A stretch of DNA of 64,000 nt from JADLHS01 sp020848635 (GCA_037044975.1 JBAOIL010000018.1:1-64000); one strand, 5' to 3'. Positions 39,099-50,334 are shown, numbered from the stretch's first letter. The notes: generated by a model from the sequence alone, not told the origin. A program made the numbers and translations.

Positions 39099-41339
39099 AC
39101 CAGTCACGCTGCACGAGACGATCGAGCACTTCGGCCCACACCGGAGTTATCCGACTGGCGCCCGCTTGGATACCGCTGGCGACCCCGATAAGGTCGTCAA
39201 GACCCACTGTTGCTTCTGCGGCCAGCAATGCGGCATTCAACTCAAAGTGAAAGACAACGCGGTCGTCGGCTTTGAACCATGGGAGGAGTTCCCGTTCAAC
39301 AAGGGCATGCTTTGCCCCAAGGGAATTCGAGCGCTACTTGCAGGGCGCTCATCCCGATCGACTGCTGACGGCGTACGAGCGCGACTCTGCCGCGCCTGGA
39401 GGTTTTCGCCCACTTGGCTACGAGGCGGCCATTGCTCGCGTCGCCGGCGAGATCGAGCGAATTCAAGCGACGCATGGTCGCGATGCGTTCGCCTTGCTCA
39501 GCGGCGCGAGTCTTACGACTGAGAAAACCTACTTGATGGGCAAGTTCGCCCGCATGTGCCTGCGTACGGCGAACATCGACTACAACGGCCGGCTCTGCAT
39601 GGTGAGCGCGGGCGCCGGCAACAAGAAGTCCTTCGGCATCGATCGCGCCGCCAATCCCTGGTCCGATATCCCTCTGGCGGACGTGATCCTCATCGCCGGG
39701 GCTAACGTCGCTGAGTGCGCGCCGATTACGACCAACTACGTCTGGCAAGCTCGCGAGCAAGGCGCCAAGGTCATCGTCGTCGATCCGCGCATCACGCCGC
39801 TCGCGCGAACATGCGACCTATTCTTACCAGTGAAGCCCGGCCGCGACGCTGCGTTGTTCAACGGCATTCTCCACTTGATGATCGAACACGACTGGCTTGA
39901 CCATGAGTTCATCGAGCAGCACACAATCGGTTTCGACCAGGTGGCCGAACACGTCAAACCCTGGACGCCGCAGCGAACGGCCGAAGTTACCGGCATTACG
40001 GAACGAGCCATCCGCCAAGCCGCTGAGATGTGGGGGCCGGCGAAGACGAGCTTCTTGCTGCACGCGCGGGGCATCGAGCACCATTCGCACGGCGTGCAGA
40101 ACGTCCTCGGAGCGATCAATCTGGTCTTAGCCAGCGGCCGCATCGGTCGCGAAGGTTGCGGTTACGCCACGATCACCGGCCAGGCGAACGGCCAGGGCGG
40201 GCGCGAGCACGGACAAAAGTGCGATCAGTTGCCCGGCGGGCGCGACATCGACAACCCTGAACACCGCGCCCACGTGGCTGGCGTCTGGGGCATTTCGCCG
40301 GATGACCTCCCTGGCAAAGGAGTCGACGCCTACGAGATCTTTCGCAAGATCGATCGCGGCGAAATTCGCGGCCTGCTGAGCATTTGCTTCAATCCCAAAG
40401 TGTCGCTTCCGGATAACAACTTTGTGGCCCGGATGCTCGACAAGCTCGATTTCTACGTCGCCATCGACTTCTTTCTCAATGAAACGCGCGCACCACGCTG
40501 ATATCGTACTGCCGGGTTCGCTCCAGGAAGAAGACGAAGGCATTGGTCACCAGCGCCGAAGGCCGCGTCATCAAGATCAACAAGTGTCTCGATCCGCCCG
40601 GCGACGCTCGGCAAGACTGGCGAATTATTCAGGATATCGCGCAGTGCGCTAGGCCGAGAGCACGGCTTCACGTTCGACGGCCCGCAAGAGATCTTCGAAG
40701 AGCTGCGGCGCGCGTCGGCGGGCGGCGTCGCCGACTACGCCGGGATTACTTACGAACGAGTTGAGCAAGAGATGGGCGTCTTCTGGCCCTGCCCGACAGT
40801 CGACCACCCTGGAACGCCGCGGCTATTCGAACACGGATCCTGGAATCCCATCGCGAAGGGCGTCGGGCCCTTTCTATTTCCCCGACGGCAAGGCGCGCTT
40901 TAATGTCGCGACCTATTCGCCGCCTGCCGAGGACGTCGACTCGGAGTACCCCATCATGCTGACCACCGGGCGCGTAGTCAGCCATTTTCTCTCGGGAACT
41001 CAAACGCGGCGCATCGGCCCGCTGGTCGATCAGTACCCCGAGCCTCGCGTCGAGTTGCATCCCCAGCTGGCGGCGACTCTCGGCATCGGCGATCAAGACT
41101 GGACGACGGTCGAATCGCGACGCGGCTCGTGCACGGTCCGCGCTCAGATTGTCAAAACCATTCGCCCCGACACGGTTTTCGTTCCCTACCATTGGTCGGG
41201 ACTGAAGAGCATCAATCAAGTGACGATCGCGGCGCAAGACCCGATCTCGAAGATTCCCGAGTACAAAGTATGCGCTGTGCGTGTCTTCAAAGCCGCAGAA
41301 CCGCCCGACTACGCACGGCAACTTGAGCCCCAACAATAG
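39088..41339 (+). CDS. narB: Molybdopterin oxidoreductase of the NarB/NasA nitrate reductase type
   Basis: About 745 residues with frameshifts near 39330, 40490, 40535, 40650 and 40860. N-terminal 4Fe-4S site C-x2-C-x3-C-x27-C ('CCFCGQQCGIQ' to 'MLCPKG'); molybdenum-ligand Cys in 'YNGRLCMVSAGAG'; 'LIAGANVAECAPI', 'VIVVDPRITPLA', 'GRIGREGCGYATITGQANGQGGREHGQK', and a C-terminal molydopterin-dinucleotide domain ('MLTTGRVVSHFLSGTQTRR', 'FVPYHWSG'). There is no Tat signal, so it should be cytoplasmic. Length and motifs fit ferredoxin-type assimilatory nitrate reductases, and the NarK transporter downstream supports nitrate as substrate. The usual nitrite reductase partner is not in the window. 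Confidence 0.88.
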
Positions 41340-41354
41340 GACGAACAAGCACCG

Positions 41355-41983
41355 ATGTTCGCTTCCGAGAATCGCGAGTTCTTCATCGACCCAGGCCGCT
41401 GCATTGGCTGCCAGGCGTGCGTTCATGCGTGCAGCGAGTGCGACACGCACCGCGGGCACTCGATGATTCATCTCGAATACATTGATCGCGAGCTGACGCC
41501 GCAGACCGTACCCGTCGTCTGCATGCACTGCGACAGTCCGACCTGCGCCGAAGTCTGTCCCGCCGATGCGATCAAACGGACGGCCGACGGCGTGGTGCAG
41601 ACGGCCCGCAAACCGCGTTGCATCGCCTGCAACAACTGCGTACTGGCCTGCCCGTTCGGCGTCCCGAAGATGAAGACCGAGTTCGAACTCATGATGAAAT
41701 GCGACATGTGCTACGACCGAACTTCGGTCGGGCAAGAAGCCGATGTGCGCCACCGTTTGCCCGAGCGGCGCCCTGCTATTTCGGGACGCGCAGCGAAGTT
41801 GAATCGCTTCGTCAGACGGCGACTCCCGTAAACCAGTTCCAATTCGGGCGGCAGGCGATCAACACGAAAGTGCACATGATGGCGCCCAAAGAGAGGATTC
41901 CGGCCTATATCGATGTGGCGGCCGCCCTCGACGAATATCCGACCGGACAAGACATGTTCCTGAATATCCTTACCGACTTTTGA
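41355..41983 (+). CDS. 4Fe-4S ferredoxin-type electron transfer subunit
   Basis: About 209 residues with a frameshift near 41745. Cysteine clusters are 'CIGCQACVHACSEC', 'CMHCDSPTCAEVCP', 'CIACNNCVLACPFG' and 'MMKCDMCYDR' plus 'CATVCPSGAL', enough for four 4Fe-4S centres as in DMSO-reductase-family beta subunits. The C-terminus 'INTKVHMMAPKERIPAYIDVAAALDEYP' is less usual. It sits 15 bp after the nitrate reductase and 15 bp before the Rieske gene and would pass electrons between them. Confidence 0.9.
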
Positions 41984-41998
41984 CGGGGATGACGCGCG

Positions 41999-42549
41999 AT
42001 GATTGATTCCGACCCCGAATTGCACACTGTCCCGCCAGACCGGACGTCTCACGATCAGCAGCCTCGTTGGCGGCGAGATTTTCCAATCGACTGGCCGCAG
42101 GATCACTATGTGGCGCGGCGAGATTTCACGAAGTTCCTATGCTTGACCAGCTTCGCTTTCTTCGTGGGGCAATGCTCGATCGCTGTTCAGAACTGGCGCC
42201 GGAAACGTCGCGGGGAGCCTCCCGTCGTGAAGATCGCTGACCGCCAACAACTAGCAGTCGGCAACGCGCTTGTGTTTCACTATCCTGACGAGTCGGAGCC
42301 CTGCTTATTGATTCGGACCGCCGACGCATGCATTCGTGGCTTTTAGCCAAAAGTGCACCCATCTCGCGTGTGCCGTCACGCCGGAGTTCGACGCCAAACA
42401 ACTCCTCTGCCCGTGTCACCGTGGTTTCTTCGACATGGCCACCGGCCGGCCCGTTGGCCGGCCCGCCGCGACGACCGTTGCCGCGTATTTCGTTGCAAGT
42501 TCGCCGCGACGGCGTTTACGCCACGGGCGTGGAACGGAGGATGGTGTGA
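41999..42549 (+). CDS. Rieske 2Fe-2S protein
   Basis: About 183 residues with frameshifts near 42340 and 42465. A membrane or Tat-like anchor (ARRDFTKFLCLTSFAFFVG) precedes the Rieske fold with both cluster motifs, 'CTHLAC' and 'CPCHRGFFDM', each giving one Cys and one His. Rieske subunits pass electrons from quinol to c-type or b-type haem. In a cytoplasmic nitrate reductase cluster it may link the quinone pool to the 4Fe-4S subunit. The stop overlaps the GTG of the next gene. Confidence 0.9.
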
Positions 42550-42779
42550 AGAGAATATTTAGTCAGGCAGCAACGACTCACCGTCGTCTACGGCATCCTG
42601 TGCATCGTGCTGATCCTCGTCATTCTGCAGTTGTGGCTGCTGACCGCCACGATGAACGCCTATCTCGGCGGCGACGAAGGAGTCATCTGGCCTGCTGCCG
42701 GCGCACTAGCGCCGTCTGTTTAGCCCTGAATCTAGGTTTGCTGAGATATCTGTATCGCATCGAACGCCCAAATCCCTAA
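42546..42779 (+). CDS. DUF6755-type small membrane protein
   Basis: About 76 residues with frameshifts near 42552 and 42703. 'REYLVRQQRLTVVYGILCIVLILVILQLWLLTATMNAYLGGDEGVIWPAAG' then 'AVCLALNLGLLRYLYRIE' gives two membrane helices. The family is found next to Rieske/nitrate reductase genes in Planctomycetes; its function is unknown. It may anchor or stabilise the complex. GTG at 42546 overlaps the Rieske stop, so the genes are coupled. Confidence 0.75.
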   Translation: MKRIFSQAATTHRRLRHPVHRADPRHSAVVAADRHDERLSRRRRRSHLACCRRTSAVCLALNLGLLRYLYRIERPNP

Positions 42780-42798
42780 ACCGAACGATTGTCATTCC

Positions 42799-44002
42799 AT
42801 GTCCGCCACCGCCGTCGATCATTCGTTGCCAGCAGACTCCGCTGTCTTGGCCACAGGCAATACTCTCCAGCTTACGCTGGCCACCGGCGCCTTCGCGTGT
42901 TGCTTTGCGATCTTTGGCTCCGCCTCAGCCATGATGCCAATCCTGCGCGAGCGACTTCACACTCAGCAGCCTGCAAGTCAGCGTAGCGATCGCAGTTCCC
43001 GTACTGCTAGGAAGTCTGGGTCGGATTCCTCTTGGGATCTTGACCGACCGCCTCGGCGGCCGAGCTCGTCTTTCTGGCAGTGATGTGTCGCCGCGATCGT
43101 TCCCGCCGTCCTGATGGGCTGGGTCACGCAGTACTGGCAATTGCTTGTGTGCGGATTCTTTCTGGGAATTGGCCTAGCGAGTTTTTCCGTGGGGGTCGCC
43201 TTCGTGAGCGGCTGGTACCCGCCCCAGAAACAGGGCAGATCGCGCTCGGCGTCTACGGAGCGGGAAACATCGGCCAATCGCTAGCAGCATTCGGAACCGC
43301 CGACGATTGCAGCGGCCGCTGGTTACGCCTGGGGATTTTGGAGCTTCGCACTGGCAACGTTGCTTTGGGTTGCCGTTTACTTCGCGTTTGCCCAAAACGC
43401 TCCTGCGCCGCGGACCCGCAAAGTCTTGGGCGGACTATGCCGAGCCGCTGCGTAATCCGATGAGCTGGATTCTCAGCCTCTACTACTTCTTGACGTTTGG
43501 CGGTTTTGTGGCGATGGCTATCTACTTGCCGATTTTTCTTACCGACATGTTTCAACTTACCCCCCGCGACGCAGGACTTCGCACGGCGGGTTTTGTCGTG
43601 CTTGCGACCTTCATGCGACCAATCGGGGGTGTCCTTGCCGACCGTATCGGCGGCCGTCGCATTCTGCTTTACGTCTTTCCGATGACGGCTCTGATGGCAC
43701 TTTTCATGGCGTGCCCGATGATGAGCACGTTCACCATCGGTGCCTTAGGAATGGCCGCCGCGATCGGCCTTGGCAATGGAGCGGTGTTTAAGCTGGTGCC
43801 CGACTACTTTCCTAGTTCGGTGGGCAGCGTCACTGGGCTTGTGGGTGCAGCCGGCGGACTTGGCGGTTTTTTCCCGCCGCTCGCCCTTGGCGGGATCCGA
43901 GAAGTCTTGGGCGCATTCACCTGGGGATTCGTCCTGCTCGCCGCGTTTAGCGTTCTCTGCTGGATTGTCTGTTGTCGCACCGCATTATCATCTTCAACAT
44001 AG
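42799..44002 (+). CDS. narK: NarK-type nitrate/nitrite MFS transporter
   Basis: About 400 residues with several frameshifts (near 42960, 43080, 43230, 43290, 43420). 'LQLTLATGAFACCFAIFGSASAMMPILRE', 'LGRIPLGILTDRLGGRA', 'GIGLASFSVGVAFVSGWYPP' and 'ALGVYGAGNIGQS' match the first half, including the Gly-rich nitrate signature; 'FVAMAIYLPIFLTDMF', 'FMRPIGGVLADRIGGRRIL' and 'GNGAVFKLVPDYFP...GSVTGLVGAAGGLGGFFPP' match the second, with the second nitrate signature. It would import nitrate for the reductase encoded just upstream, in the same operon. Confidence 0.9.
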
Positions 44003-44103
44003 GGGGGCATGCACCAGAACGCTAGCGACCTCGACCTGTCCGCCCACAGCTTCTGACCTAGCCCCCTTCAAAAGAGTCCACTCTTGGAGCGAGAATCCAA
44101 GCG

Positions 44104-44334
44104 GTGGCTCTTTTTAAAGGGGCAGATCACCTTCAGGCTTTAGCCACGCACAAGCAAGGCGACGCCAACGCCGATGGGGACGTGGACGGCGATGATTTTC
44201 TCGTGTGGCAGCGCCAACTCGATTTACCAGCGAGGGTGGCGGCGACTATGGACGTTCCTGAGCCCGCGACCTTGCTACGGCTGGTCTCGGGAGTGCTGGC
44301 GATATTGTTTCGAAGACGCGTCGCAGTGCGGTAA
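44104..44334 (+). pseudogene. Detached C-terminal tail of a PEP-CTERM protein
   Basis: About 76 residues: a dockerin-like calcium motif 'GDANADGDVDGDDFLVWQRQLD' (here split as GDANADGDVDG and DDFLVWQRQ), then 'VPEPATLLRLVSGVLAILFRRRVAV', the VPEP-helix-Arg sorting signal. It repeats the tail of the protein that ends at 47277, including matching DNA just after the stop codons. No signal peptide or main domain precedes it, so it is the remnant of a deleted or partly duplicated gene. Confidence 0.7.
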
Positions 44335-44690
44335 ATTCATGGGTTCAAAGATCTCGCGCTGCCATTCGACCCATTTGGCTCGTAAGAGCTGGCCGTTATG
44401 GGCGCCCAAAGGGCGATCATCGCGATATCTCCTGGCGATGCAGCCGGCATCGGAGAGGCGGCTCCCCCAAAAATGCGGTCGGGCAAAACCACAATGGCCC
44501 GTGTTTTCGCTCGCGGCGCCAAGCCGTTATCCGCGGTTTCTTCGCTGCGCTGCGTCATCGCGGTTAGAATTTGTAATCAACTCGCGTGAGGATCGCATTG
44601 CGGTTTCGGTTGTCGGGAACCTCAACCCACTTCCGGAGTCGACCGAACTGCTCCCGACAACATAGCTGGAGATGATCAAGGAGATCGGTC
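44335..44690. other. Gene-free stretch
   Basis: About 355 bases between the PEP-CTERM remnant and the next signal peptide. The short frames here are not convincing. I see no RNA gene or clear terminator. Confidence 0.4.
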
Positions 44691-47277
44691 ATGACACGCC
44701 CTTTTCTCGTCGGCATCGTGTTGATTACCGTTTCTTTCTCCTCCGCCGCTGCCCAGACTTACATTGGCCGCAATTTCTTGGGCAGCACATTTTCGGTCGA
44801 CAGCAATTCTCGCCAGCCGGACACGATGGGTGCCGCCGGTGTCGATCACTTTGTGGAACTGATTAACGGACGCTACAGCGTCTATCGCAAAAGCGACGGC
44901 GTCCGGGTGCAGACCAGCACGCAGAACGCGTTTTGGAACAACGCCGGCCAGACGCCCAACCGGCATTAACGGCAGCTTTGATCCGCGCGTGACGTATGAT
45001 CCGTACGCGCGACGGTGGTACGCGGTTGCGGTGGACAACGCGACGGGCCCGAATAACTTCCTCTTTGCCGTCTCCAGCTCTTCCGACCCGACGCAGCCCT
45101 GGACAGCATTCAAAATTGACAGCGACGCCGACGACAGCAATTGGGCCGACTTTCCGATGCTCGGCTACAACGGCGAAGGGGTGTATGTGTCGACGTTCAT
45201 GCCCACGCTGGGCGCGTGCGCCGTCGCGCACCTCGTTGATCGGATTTCTTAAGTTCGAACTGCTCCAGCCTGTGCCGAGCATCGCCAATAGCACCCACTT
45301 CCAGGATGTCGATGAGCCGACGGCCGGCTTCATCCCGCAGCTTGCCGTCGACATAAATAACACATTCGGCGATAGCATGCCGACCCTCGCCATGTCCGCT
45401 TTCGGCGGCGGGTCGCTGATTCGCGCCGACATCACGCCGCTGGGTGCGCCGGTGATCGTGAACAGGGGGTTCATTTTTGAAAACGCCGTGCAACCGCCCA
45501 CCGTCGTTCAGCCCGGTGCGCGCCCGCTGTTCAGAATCTCGAATCCAATGATTGGCGGTTTAGCTCGAACACCGTGCTCCGCAACGGCGAGATGTACGCC
45601 GTACAGACCATCGACGACCTCAGCGCCCTCGGCCGTGCGACCGTGCGATTCCTGCGCATCGACGCCCTCAACAACAACGTGCAGGAGAGCGTCGTCCTGA
45701 ACCAGCCCTCGCTCGCATTGACGTTTCCGTCGATTGCCGTGAACGAATTCGGCGACGTGGTGATCGGCGCCACCGGCACGAGCAGTACCGAGTTCGCCAG
45801 CGGCTACGCTCTGGTCCGCCGCGCCGGGAGCGGGGTGTTCGACCCTCTGCAGCTGCGGGCGGGCGTCGCCAACTACGTAAACTTGGACTCTCTGAATCGC
45901 AACCGCTGGGGCGATTACAGCGCCACAACCGTCGATCCCGCCGACCCCAGCATCTTCTGGACAACCCAGGAGTTCGTCAGCAGTGCGAACGTATGGTCGA
46001 CGCAAATGACCGAGTTGATCCTCCCTGCGCTCGGCCGAAGCTGCGCTGGGCTGAGCCCCTGGACGGCGTGTTCAATGATCCGACGATGTGGGTCACTGCC
46101 CACGGCGGCGCCCCGCTGCCGCCGGACCACGTGGTCTTCAGCCGCGCGACCGACCCGGGAAGTTCGATCACGATTTCCTTCCCGCCGGCGCCCCTGTACG
46201 TCAGTCAGTCCGCCAGCATCCGCCAGGGCAACGTCCGTCTCGACTTGGCCGGTAACCAATGGGACCTGGCTCTGCACTTGGAAGTCGGTCCGTACTACGG
46301 TCACCCCCAGGCGACCGTCGCCAATGGCACGATCAACTCCGTCGCCGGTTTCATCGCCGGCCGCCCCACCTCCGAAGGCCATCTCACCTTGGATAATGCG
46401 ACTTGGTCCGTGTCCTCGGCCCTCACAATCGGCAGCGCCCCCGCTCCGGGTTCTGCTGGAATCCTCCCGGGCGCCTTTGGGGGAGCCGGTTCGCTCACCA
46501 TCGAAAACAATTCCGAAGTCGACGTCGGCGGCACGCTTACGCTATGGCAAAGTGCAGTCGTCAACCTCACCGACGGCGTGCTGACCGCCGCCGCCATCGA
46601 CAACGGCGGCAAATTCAACTTCACGGGCGGCACGCTGCACGTTGACAACTTCAACGGCGAGCTCAGAAACGTGGGCGGCACGCTCGCCCCCGGCACGTCC
46701 ATCGGCACGACCAGCATTATGCCAGGCTACTTCCAATTCGCCGGCGGGACGCTCGCCATCGAAATCGGCGGGCCCGGAGCGGTCGATTACGATCGCCTGA
46801 TCACTGGCTTGGCCAGTCTCGACGGCAGGCTCGACGTGTCGCTCCTGGGCAGGCTTCGCGCCGTCGCTGGGAGACACGTTCGATATTCTCGACTTTGGCA
46901 GCATCATTGGATCGTTCGCATCAATCAGTCTGCCCATGCTTGCCGGCGGGCGGCGATGGGACGTATCGCAGCTCTATGTCAGCGGCGTGCTGTCGGTGCT
47001 GCCGCCATTTGACGCGGACTTCGACGAAGACCGCGACGTCGACGGCAATGATTTGGCGTCGTGGAAAACTGGCTTCGGCGCCAGCGGCTCAGCCACGCAC
47101 ATGCAAGGCGACGCCGATGGCGACCTGGACGCCGACGGCGCCGACTTTCTCGTCTGGCAGCGGCAGTTCGGTAGCATCGCGACCGCGGCTGGGGCTGTTC
47201 CCGAGCCGACGACTCTAGGACTGCTTGTCGCCGGAACGCTGGCGATGTTATTTCGACAAAGCGTCGCAGTGTCGTAA
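44691..47277 (+). CDS. Exported PEP-CTERM protein with dockerin-like repeats
   Basis: About 860 residues, in at least five pieces (frameshifts near 44965, 45235, 45560, 46010 and 46860). A signal peptide (MTRPFLVGIVLITVSFSSAAAQ) leads into a beta-propeller-like region ('GAAGVDHFVELINGRYSVYRKSDGVRV', 'DPRVTYDPYARRWYAVAVD', 'LGYNGEGVYVSTFM'). Beta-solenoid repeats of autotransporter style follow ('GSLTIENNSEVDVGGTLTLWQSAVVNLTDGVLTA'), then two dockerin-like EF-hand motifs (DFDEDRDVDGNDLASWKTGFG and DADGDLDADGADFLVWQRQFG) and the tail 'VPEPTTLGLLVAGTLAMLFR'. The tail targets the protein to exosortase-type sorting. The layout is typical of Pirellulales. The function is unknown. Confidence 0.82.
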
Positions 47278-47846
47278 ACTCATACGTTCAAGACACGTGC
47301 CGCAATTCGACCGAAGCAACGAGCACTTCACGCTGCAGTATTTCACGTGAGAGCATAGCTGCGCCATGCGCAGTAGGTTCAAAAGTTCAACAGTCGGCGT
47401 CAACGCTCGGCGGTCGCTGTAGCAATTTTGCTTCATTAAGGATACGACGCCGAAAAGCAAGTCGGCGATTTCCATAGAGCGGAAGTCGTCGATGCTGACG
47501 TACCTCATTTGCCATGTTGGAAACATCCGAGCGTTGTCCGCTAGCGGTATCGAGACCGGCGACTCCGGGAAGTTCTCGCGATCGCTGCCTGTCGCTCGTG
47601 CTCCAAGATCGGAACTCGACTCAACACTCGATGTCGCGGGTCGCACTCAATGACCTGAATTAGCTGCTCGACAGTATCTTTCTCTCCCTCAAGGAACTGA
47701 AAGAACGTCTGGAGCGCAGCGTCGTAGTTGAGGAAACCAGTAACGCCTAGACGCTCGTTCTTCGCCGCCGATTTCAATGCAAGCTTTATTAGCACGGGCA
47801 TTGCAAACGGTACGATGGCCTGGCTCGTGTAAACTAGCGTGAACAT
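47248..47846 (-). CDS. BLUF-domain blue-light sensor protein
   Basis: About 198 residues with a frameshift near 47590. The BLUF residues are visible: Tyr in 'FTLVYTSQA', Asn in 'NERLGVTGFLNYD', Gln in 'TFFQFLEGEKD' and the Trp/Met pair in 'FPTWQMRYVS'. FAD binding and light-driven rearrangement of the Gln hydrogen bonds are the family's mechanism. A ~95-residue C-terminal extension (MEIADLLFGVVSLMK... CLERMSLRHCDALSK) is helical and Cys-rich and has no known output domain, so it probably acts by protein contact. It ends convergently, overlapping the PEP-CTERM gene by 30 bp. Confidence 0.85.
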
Positions 47847-48186
47847 CTGTCCCTTCCACTATATAGTTAGGCCGCAAGTTGCCTACGGCGGCAAGTTGGA
47901 TGCCAAAGCGGGCAGACTATCTCGCCAGCTTGATGAAGTGGCATGCGTAAATCCTCACCAGCAGCTCCGCCGCATCCCTGCAGAAGGATCGTGCGCATCC
48001 AGTGGATGGGACTAACTGAGAAACGCTGCTGCGCCGATTATTACGGAACTCCTGTCGACATTTAGCTCCCGTGTCACGATCGTGTAATTGTTCGCGTCGG
48101 TCTTCAAATTCAAAGTCACGACGACGATTGTTGAGGTCCAAATGTTGCCCTGCTGCCGCGAGCGTCAATCGACAAGCTGACAACCC
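47847..48186. other. Gene-free stretch
   Basis: 340 bases between the BLUF gene and the end of the TorD gene. One frame of 88 codons on the minus strand (47917-48183) has no recognisable features and no ribosome site. No clear terminator is seen. Confidence 0.4.
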
Positions 48187-48958
48187 TCACAGAGTTCTGG
48201 TCTTTCCACCACGCTGGGCCCGACGGGACGTGATGCTGGGGGCAGCCTGAGCAGGGCGACCGGCCGGAATCAAGGCGGCCAGAAAAACGCCAGCCGCCGC
48301 GTAGAAGCCATTCTGATTTGCGCAGCCTAACAGCTTGGCAAACGCCGGCGTCCACCAAGCGAGATGCTCGCCGAGAAAGCGAGCTTGCGCGTCGCGGCAG
48401 ACTTGCAGATGTTCTGCGCGACGATCCGAATCTTCGACGGCGGCTTGCCGTTCCAGTCCCAGTAGATGGGCCACAAATTCCAACTCTAAGACCACGTGAT
48501 CCGGTCGCTCGGGATGCTGGTCCGAGATCGCAAGCCCGAACGCCTGATAATAGCCACTGATATCCGCCAGCGAATTCGAGCGTTGAAACGTGAATTTGCT
48601 GTCGACGTATTCGGTCTCGTATGGCGGACACGCGCCGGAGACCAGCAGACCAAACGTGCGTTCGTATTCCGCGTTGAGCCTCTCGCGGTGAATCGGGCAG
48701 GCGGTCCAGCACACGGCGAGGATTGAGGTCATCCAGCGACCGTTCGCACAATCCCAATGCTTGCGGGCGGGCGCCGGGGTGAGCGCGCAGGAGTGCCGCC
48801 GCGTCGTGTAGCAGCGGATCATCGCGCAGCCCATGCAACTTTCGCCATGCGCCAGAGAGGGGATCGAGGAACGACAATGCGGCGAATCGAACGAGCGATT
48901 GACGAGCCATGGTTACGGCGGCGTCGAAATCGGTTGCTTTGTTCTTGTATGACTTCAT
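48187..48958 (-). CDS. TorD/DmsD-family molybdoenzyme chaperone
   Basis: About 256 residues with a frameshift near 48765. 'RQSLVRFAALSFLDP', 'LNAEYERTFGLLVSGACPPYETEY' (the E-x-x-x-x-F...C-P-x-Y-E-x-x-Y signature) and 'HVVLELEFVAHLLGLERQA' mark the TorD family. It binds the Tat signal of the alpha subunit and holds it until molybdenum cofactor is inserted. It is the last gene of the alpha-beta operon, 45 bp after the beta subunit stop. The tail ends 'SRRAQRGGKTRTL'. Confidence 0.88.
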
Positions 48959-49002
48959 GTTCGCCTCAGCAGAGAGCCTTGGAGCGAGGTCGGCCCGCTC
49001 CG

Positions 49003-50312
49003 TCAAATCGAGTTGATATGGACATCAGCTGGTCGCTCGAAGGTCGGCTCTTCGACCGTGACGCGAACCACTTCTTCACCGAGCTTGTTGAAGCCGATCA
49101 CAGTGTCATTAAATAACTCCTGCGTCTTGGTGCTGCCGTCCGGCATGGTGACCTCGACCTCGCCGACCTTTTTTCCCGGTTCGATTTCGAACCGAAAGAT
49201 GATTTGGCGGTTGGCTCGGAAGAGTTGCAGGACGGCCAGCAATTCGCGGTCCGGGCAACTGTATTGTTCGATGGCGTGTTCGACGCCGGGACCAAACATT
49301 TGGGTCAAGTAATTCCTGGGCACCCACCGCGGCGGAATGTAATAGCCGTTGGGTTCCGTGCCGAACTGCGGGATACAGCGGCAAGGCAATCTGCCGCTCG
49401 CGGATGAGGTAATAGAGCGGATTCTTCGGGTCGTTGGCCCAAGTGCCGTCGTCATTTATCTTCACCAGCCCTTGCAGCCGGATTTTGCCGACGCACGCGG
49501 ACATGCAACGGGTTTCCGCCGGCGCACCGGTCGGACTGACCGCTGGATCTTTGCCCTTCAATGCGCGGAAAGCAGCCGACGCACTTTTCCGACTGGTGCG
49601 CGTGGTCGGGCGATACATCGACTTTCTTGTAGGGGCAGCCTTCGACGCACTTGCGATAGCCGCGGCAGCGGCTCTGATCGATGAGCACGACGCCGTCTTC
49701 GGGACGCTTGTAGATCGCATTCCGCGGGCACGACGCGAGGCAGCCGGGGTAGGTGCAATGATTGCAGATGCGGGCCAAATGGAAGAACCAGACTTTGTGC
49801 TCGGGCAGCTGCGCGTCGACCGCCGAACTGGTCCGTCGTTTTGAAACTGGTCGCCCGTCGGCGTGTCTTCGTGGATGTTCGGATGACCGCCACTCGTCGT
49901 CGGTGGGCAAGATAGCCGAATGCTGCGTTGTGGACCGTCGGGCCGCGGCTTCTTGTCGGCGGCTTCGAAGATCGTCTTGCCCTCGAAACACGCCGTAGGG
50001 CTTATTGTCGTGGATCTTTTTGGCTGACGTTCCAAATCTGTTCGCCCGGATTGGCTTCTTCTAAGCATGCCGAGCAGCTTCGCGTCCCAATGCTGCGGAT
50101 AGCCGCCATATGGTTTCGATTCGACGTTGTTCCACCACATTAACTCCTGGCCTTTCGAAAAGGTCCAGGTGCTCTTGCAGGCCATCGTGCAGGTCTGACA
50201 GCCGATGCAGCGGTTGGGATTGAACACGAAGGCGAACTGCCACTCCGGGTGGCGTTCCTCGTGAGGATAGCTCATCGTCGCGGCCGATTTGCCAGTTGTA
50301 AACCGTGGGCAT
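49003..50312 (-). CDS. Beta subunit (four iron-sulfur clusters) of an NxrB/NarH-type oxidoreductase
   Basis: About 435 residues with frameshifts near 50275, 50010-50050, 49830, 49560 and 49390. N-terminus 'MPTVYNWQIGRD' joins to 'PHEERHPEWQFAFVFNPNRCIGCQTCTMACKSTWT'; then 'GQELMWWNNVESKPYGGYPQHWD', 'ICNHCTYPGCLASCPRNAIY', 'CRGYRKCVEGCPYKKV', 'KCVGCFPRIEG' and 'TRCMSACVGKIRLQGLV'. This is the four-cluster arrangement of NxrB and NarH; the 'GQELMWWNNVE(S/T)KP' block is the NxrB-type form. The C-terminal 'PLYPQFGTEPNGYYIPPRW' and 'FNKLGEEVVRVTVEEP' also fit. AGGAG precedes the ATG at 50312. It passes electrons from alpha to the haem subunit. Confidence 0.88.
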
Positions 50313-50334
50313 GTCGATGTCTCCTATTACGTCC

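Noticed and set aside
40746..41753. 335-codon open frame on the minus strand
   Set aside because: Lies antisense to the nitrate reductase C-terminus and the ferredoxin subunit, both strongly supported by motifs.
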